Under the pieces are notes generated by a model. That model was not told where the DNA came from. It saw only the letters and a program-made list of their open reading frames with translations, and did not search any database. This document shows, piece after piece, positions 8,330 to 12,078 of a DNA stretch of 12,078 nt; positions within the stretch are counted from its first letter, which is position 1, and every line of letters begins with the position of its first letter. The stretch is from Gammaproteobacteria bacterium (lineage in GTDB: Bacteria; Pseudomonadota; Gammaproteobacteria; Chromatiales; Chromatiaceae). Made by a program: the position numbers and the translations under genes. The stretch is taken from positions 1 to 12,078 of the forward strand of contig JAGVUH010000435.1 of the NCBI GenBank assembly GCA_019136395.1, given 5' to 3'.

Positions 8330-8812
8330 TCAGTCCTCCGACCGCTCCCGCAGCAGGACCACCGCGAAGGCGGCGATGCCCTCACCACGGCCGGTGAAGC
8401 CCATACGCTCCATGGTGGTGGCCTTGACGTTGACCCGTTCCGCCAGGCAGTTCAGGTCACTGGCCAGGACCTTGACCATGGCGGGGATGTGAGGAGCCAG
8501 CTTGGGACGCTGGGCAACGAGGGTGAGATCCGCGTTGTGGACGCCCAGTCCCCGCTCGACCAGGGACTCCATGACCCGGCGCAGCAGGATGCGGCTGTCG
8601 ATACCGGCATAGGCGGCGTCGGTGTCGGGAAAATGGTGGCCGATGTCGCCCAGACCGGCGGCGCCGAGGAGGGCGTCGCACAGGGCGTGGATGGCGACGT
8701 CGCCGTCGGAGTGTGCCTCCAGTCCCTGGTCGTGGGGGACCTGGACCCCGGCAAGTACCAAGGGGCGGTTGCCGCCGAAACGGTGGGCGTCGATACCCTG
8801 TCCAATCAGCAT
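8330..8812 (-). CDS. ispF: 2-C-methyl-D-erythritol 2,4-cyclodiphosphate synthase
   Basis: This MEP-pathway enzyme cyclises CDP-methylerythritol phosphate to the cyclodiphosphate, releasing CMP (160 aa; family about 159). The zinc ligands D8, H10 and H42 are in place ([29 protein letters not shown]). The family segment [11 protein letters not shown] and the C-terminal [10 protein letters not shown] are intact. In the conserved KATTTE motif the third Thr is Met (KATTME, 130-135). The start is the ATG at 8812, with GAGGA seven nt upstream. An upstream in-frame TTG at 8866 would add 18 residues absent from the family. It follows the broken ispD. If ispD is truly inactive, this enzyme depends on substrate made by another IspD. 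Confidence 0.95.
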   Translation of the reverse strand: MLIGQGIDAHRFGGNRPLVLAGVQVPHDQGLEAHSDGDVAIHALCDALLGAAGLGDIGHHFPDTDAAYAGIDSRILLRRVMESLVERGLGVHNADLTLVAQRPKLAPHIPAMVKVLASDLNCLAERVNVKATTMERMGFTGRGEGIAAFAVVLLRERSED

Positions 8813-8928
8813 CTTCTCGTCCTCATGCCAGGTTACCAATCGTAAATCACGCTGCGGACCCGCCAATAATCCCGCTTCGGCTTGGCAGAAATGGCTACGC
8901 TCAGATCAGGCTTTGACCCGGCTCGGCA

Positions 8929-9602
8929 TCAAAGACCTCGCCCATCGAGCGGGAGCCACCCTTGCTGGGCCAGGAAGAACTGGGCCAGGGGCAGGTCCTC
9001 GGGGCGGGTGATCTTCAGGTTGTCCGCGTGGCCCTCCACCAGCAGGGGGTGCTGGCCGGCCAGTTCCATGGCTCTTGGAGGGGGCCTAGACGGAACATCT
9101 GGGGGGTGAAGGCATGCCAGAGGCCCTCCCGGGGGACCGTGCGCTGGACCTCGCCACCAGCATCCGCCGCCTTCATGGTGTCCCGCACCGGGATGCCAAG
9201 GAGGCCACCGACGGGGTGCCCGTCCAGGGTCGCGATGAGGCGGTCCAGGTCCGCGCGTCGCAGGCAGGGCCGGGCGGCATCATGGACCAGGACCCAGTCG
9301 TCCCGTCCGGCGCGCCCCGCCAAAGCCTCAAGGGCATTGAGCACCGAATGGCAGCGCTCGCTCCCCCCAGGGACGCGCAGCACCGCCGGATGGCGGGCGG
9401 AGGGAAGGCCGTCCCAGCGTTCGTCCGTGGGGTCCAGGGCCACCGCCAGTCCGCGGATGCGGGGATGGTCGAGGAAGAGTCGCAGGGTATGCTCCAGCAC
9501 GGGCAGACCCGCCAGATGCAGATACTGCTTGGGGATGGCGGCGCCCATTCGGCGGCCGGCACCAGCGGCGGGGATAACGGCCCAGCAGGGGATATCATTC
9601 AT
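8929..9602 (-). pseudogene. ispD: Frameshifted ispD (MEP cytidylyltransferase) with internal deletion
   Basis: IspD makes CDP-methylerythritol from MEP and CTP. The N-terminal part is good: PAAGAGRRMG (about 11-20) with K25 of IPKQY, VHDAARP (about 106-112), and [12 protein letters not shown] (about 162-173). After that the frame runs PLQEP, then a foreign tail to a TGA at 9017-9015 (195 aa). The genuine C-terminus, [20 protein letters not shown] and then TRPEDL, lies in another frame from 9069 to a TGA at 8931-8929. Between MF and MELAG there are 23 nt where E. coli IspD has about 75, so about 52 bp are missing, including the TDEAS motif. The conserved C-terminal Lys (NLKIT) is out of frame. 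The start ATG overlaps the ftsB stop by 8 bp. Either a real lesion or a consensus error. Confidence 0.85.
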
Positions 9603-10044
9603 GGCCCTTGGCCTCGGCCTTCCCCGCCGGGGCCTTGGGAGCCTCCTTTGCGTTTGGGTTCACCGCCACGCTTGGCCCCGTGGAGGCCGCGCCAGCGTCA
9701 GGGGTTGCCGCTGGCGACCCTTGACCCTTGCCACCATGGGCCCCCTGACCACTTTTGCCACCCTGGCTGCCCTGACTGCCTTGGCCACTCTGACCACCCG
9801 CCGCAGCCGCCCCGGCCACCGGGGGATCGGGCTCGATCAATTGGAGGAAGAGTTCTCCCTCCTTGATCATACCCAGTTCGCTGCGGGCGCGTTCCTCCAG
9901 GGCATCCAGCCCCTGGCGCAGATCCTCGACCTCGGCCTGGAGGCGGCGGTTGCGGGCTTGCAGCTTCTCGATCTCCGCCTTCTGGCAGAGGCGATACTGC
10001 AATCCGCCCAGCAGCAGCAGCAAGACCAGGATCAGAATCCGCAT
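9595..10044 (-). CDS. ftsB: Cell division protein FtsB, short coiled coil and Gly-rich tail
   Basis: FtsB is a bitopic membrane protein of the FtsQLB divisome complex (149 aa; E. coli 103). The transmembrane anchor is at about 3-17 ([15 protein letters not shown]), followed by a coiled coil at about 21-55 and the family signature [17 protein letters not shown] at 48-64. Between LQY and ALEERAR there are 30 residues, against 48 in E. coli FtsB, so about 18 residues of the membrane-proximal coiled coil are missing. After residue 75 comes a tail unlike E. coli: Gly/Ser/Gln/Lys triplets at 84-109, then an Ala/Pro/Lys-rich end. GAGGA lies 5 nt before the ATG. The stop overlaps ispD by 8 bp (ATGAATGA), and eno ends 249 bp upstream. 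Confidence 0.92.
   Translation of the reverse strand: MRILILVLLLLLGGLQYRLCQKAEIEKLQARNRRLQAEVEDLRQGLDALEERARSELGMIKEGELFLQLIEPDPPVAGAAAAGGQSGQGSQGSQGGKSGQGAHGGKGQGSPAATPDAGAASTGPSVAVNPNAKEAPKAPAGKAEAKGHE
9725..9796. repeat. 9-bp tandem repeat in the ftsB tail
   Basis: Eight 9-bp units run in register from 9725 (for example CCCTGACCA, CCCTGACTG, CTCTGACCA), consensus near CCCTGRCYA. On the ftsB strand they give three-residue units of the type Gly/Ser-Gln/Lys-Gly/Ser (residues 84-109). Confidence 0.75.
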
Positions 10045-10293
10045 GCTTGTCCTCGCTCAGCCCCATCCCGGGCTGGGGCCGACGCCATGGGGAAGTCGAC
10101 CGGACGCCGTGACGGACCCTGCCAGGCGCCACCGGGACCACCGGCCGCCATCCTGGCGCCCAGCGGCCAACACACCAGCGGATGCACCGTCGGCTGCATG
10201 GGCGGGTATGTCGGCGCCGCGATCTGATCCAGGGTTGGCACCCTCAGCGCCATTCGCCTCTCACGCGTCTTCCGCGCACCCCCTGCCGTCAAA
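10045..10293. other. eno-ftsB gap without a supported gene
   Basis: This 249 bp of GC-rich sequence separates the eno stop from the ftsB start on the same strand. A minus-strand frame (10032-10253 from its first ATG) is open, but its putative product is unfamiliar, Pro/Ala/Gly-rich and lacks domains, and the possible ribosome site sits too close to the ATG. I see no convincing terminator or promoter here. Confidence 0.5.
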
Positions 10294-11607
<1,314 letters not shown>

Positions 11608-11615
11608 CTATCTTG

Positions 11616-11655
11616 GTTACTCGGTAACGCGGCCCGATACCAGCCAGGGCCGCGT
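11616..11655 (-). promoter_or_regulatory. Hairpin pair upstream of eno
   Basis: ACGCGGCCC (11627-11635) and GGGCCGCGT (11647-11655) form a perfect 9-bp stem with an 11 nt loop. Beside it, sharing two bases, GTTAC (11616-11620) pairs with GTAAC (11624-11628) around TCG. There is no T-run on the transcribed strand, so a kdsA attenuator or an eno leader structure is as likely as a terminator. A weak -10-like TTATAG lies just upstream on the minus strand at 11670-11665. Confidence 0.5.
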
Positions 11656-11733
11656 GGTCTAGGTCTATAACAGGGTCTGGGCCTTAGCCGGGACCTGAGT
11701 CCAGGGCTGGATCTGGATTTAGGTCTGGGTCTG
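11656..11733. repeat. Hexanucleotide tandem array between kdsA and eno
   Basis: Thirteen contiguous hexamers in register, consensus GGTCTG on the plus strand (exact copies at 11674, 11722 and 11728; GGTCTA at 11656 and 11662), begin right after the 9-bp hairpin and end four bases before the kdsA stop codon. The middle units (TAACAG, AGCCGG) are diverged. The array is noncoding. Confidence 0.8.
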
Positions 11734-11736
11734 GCG

Positions 11737-12078
11737 TCAGCTACTCAGTTCCGGGAAAACGCGCGCCTTCACCACCCGGTCGATCTCCAGCAGGGTCTCC
11801 AGCAGTTCCCGCATCCGCCCCAGGGGCCAGGAGTTGGGGCCGTCGCTCAGGGCGCTGTCCGGGTCCGGATGGGTCTCGACGAAGAGGCCGGCGATACCCG
11901 CGGCCACCGCCGCCCGGGCCAGCACCGGGACGAACTCACGCTGACCGCCGGAGCTATCTCCCCTGCCCCCCGGCAATTGGACCGAGTGGGTGGCGTCGAA
12001 GACCACCGGGCAGCCGGTCTCGCGCATCACCGCCAGGGCGCGCATGTCGGCGACCAGGTTGTTGTAGCCGAAGGTCAC
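11737..12078 (-). CDS. kdsA: KDO-8-phosphate synthase, C-terminal part (cut by window end)
   Basis: KdsA condenses phosphoenolpyruvate with arabinose 5-phosphate to make KDO-8-phosphate for LPS inner core. Only about the last 113 of roughly 280 residues are inside the window; the start lies beyond 12078, and the first codon here (GTG) is internal. Family segments: [27 protein letters not shown], the glycine turn [44 protein letters not shown], and a C-terminal helix ending VFPELSS. All match the C-terminal half of the TIM-barrel family in order and spacing. It lies 165 bp upstream of eno on the same strand. Confidence 0.95.
   Translation of the reverse strand: MTFGYNNLVADMRALAVMRETGCPVVFDATHSVQLPGGRGDSSGGQREFVPVLARAAVAAGIAGLFVETHPDPDSALSDGPNSWPLGRMRELLETLLEIDRVVKARVFPELSS

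Noticed and set aside
8962..10227. 421-aa plus-strand open frame opposite ispD and ftsB
   Set aside because: It is antisense to recognisable genes; the product is Arg/Ser/Pro-rich with no domain.
10032..10292. Possible 73-86 aa gene between eno and ftsB
   Set aside because: It has a TTG first start, or an ATG with a ribosome site placed too close, a Pro/Ala/Gly-rich product, and overlap into ftsB. Not enough to call.

Overview
The window looks like ordinary chromosomal DNA from a GC-rich gammaproteobacterium. Protein sequence character and gene order (kdsA-eno-ftsB-ispD-ispF; trxB-x-ftsK; yafS-rnhA-dnaQ) fit a purple sulfur bacterium or relative (Chromatiales/Chromatiaceae). That placement is inferred from family resemblance only; no database was searched.

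Layout, left to right. (1) 1-180: a short, partly AT-rich stretch with two small hairpins downstream of dnaQ. (2) 181-5216, all on the minus strand and probably one transcript starting before ftsK: ftsK, yafS-like methyltransferase, rnhA and dnaQ, with 12 bp, a 16 bp overlap, and 36 bp between them. ftsK starts at a TTG with a strong Shine-Dalgarno and has a perfect TATAAT upstream. (3) 5217-5528: a 312 bp gap with the ftsK promoter and a REP-like inverted-repeat element. (4) 5529-6587 minus: alanine dehydrogenase (ald). (5) 6588-7142: a 555 bp divergent intergenic region rich in short tandem and direct repeats. (6) 7143-8099 plus: trxB. (7) 8100-8329: a convergent gap with hairpins and four evenly spaced GATC sites. 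(8) 8330-12078 minus: kdsA (cut by the window end), eno, ftsB, ispD (broken) and ispF, the usual cell-envelope, glycolysis, division and isoprenoid neighbourhood.

The genes serve DNA replication and repair (dnaQ, rnhA), chromosome segregation and division (ftsK, ftsB), redox (trxB), alanine/pyruvate exchange (ald), glycolysis (eno), KDO for LPS (kdsA) and the MEP isoprenoid pathway (ispD, ispF). I found no defence system, mobile element, CRISPR array or obvious novel operon.

Two things stand out. First, ispD lacks about 52 bp and is frameshifted, so its conserved C-terminus sits in another frame. Its neighbour ftsB lacks about 18 codons of coiled coil compared with E. coli FtsB. These are either real lesions or consensus errors. 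Second, degenerate short tandem repeats recur throughout: 6, 9 and 18 bp units inside the FtsK linker (one giving a collagen-like Gly-X-Y stretch), a 9 bp unit giving a Gly/Ser/Gln-rich FtsB tail, a 13 bp array between ald and trxB, and a hexamer array between kdsA and eno.
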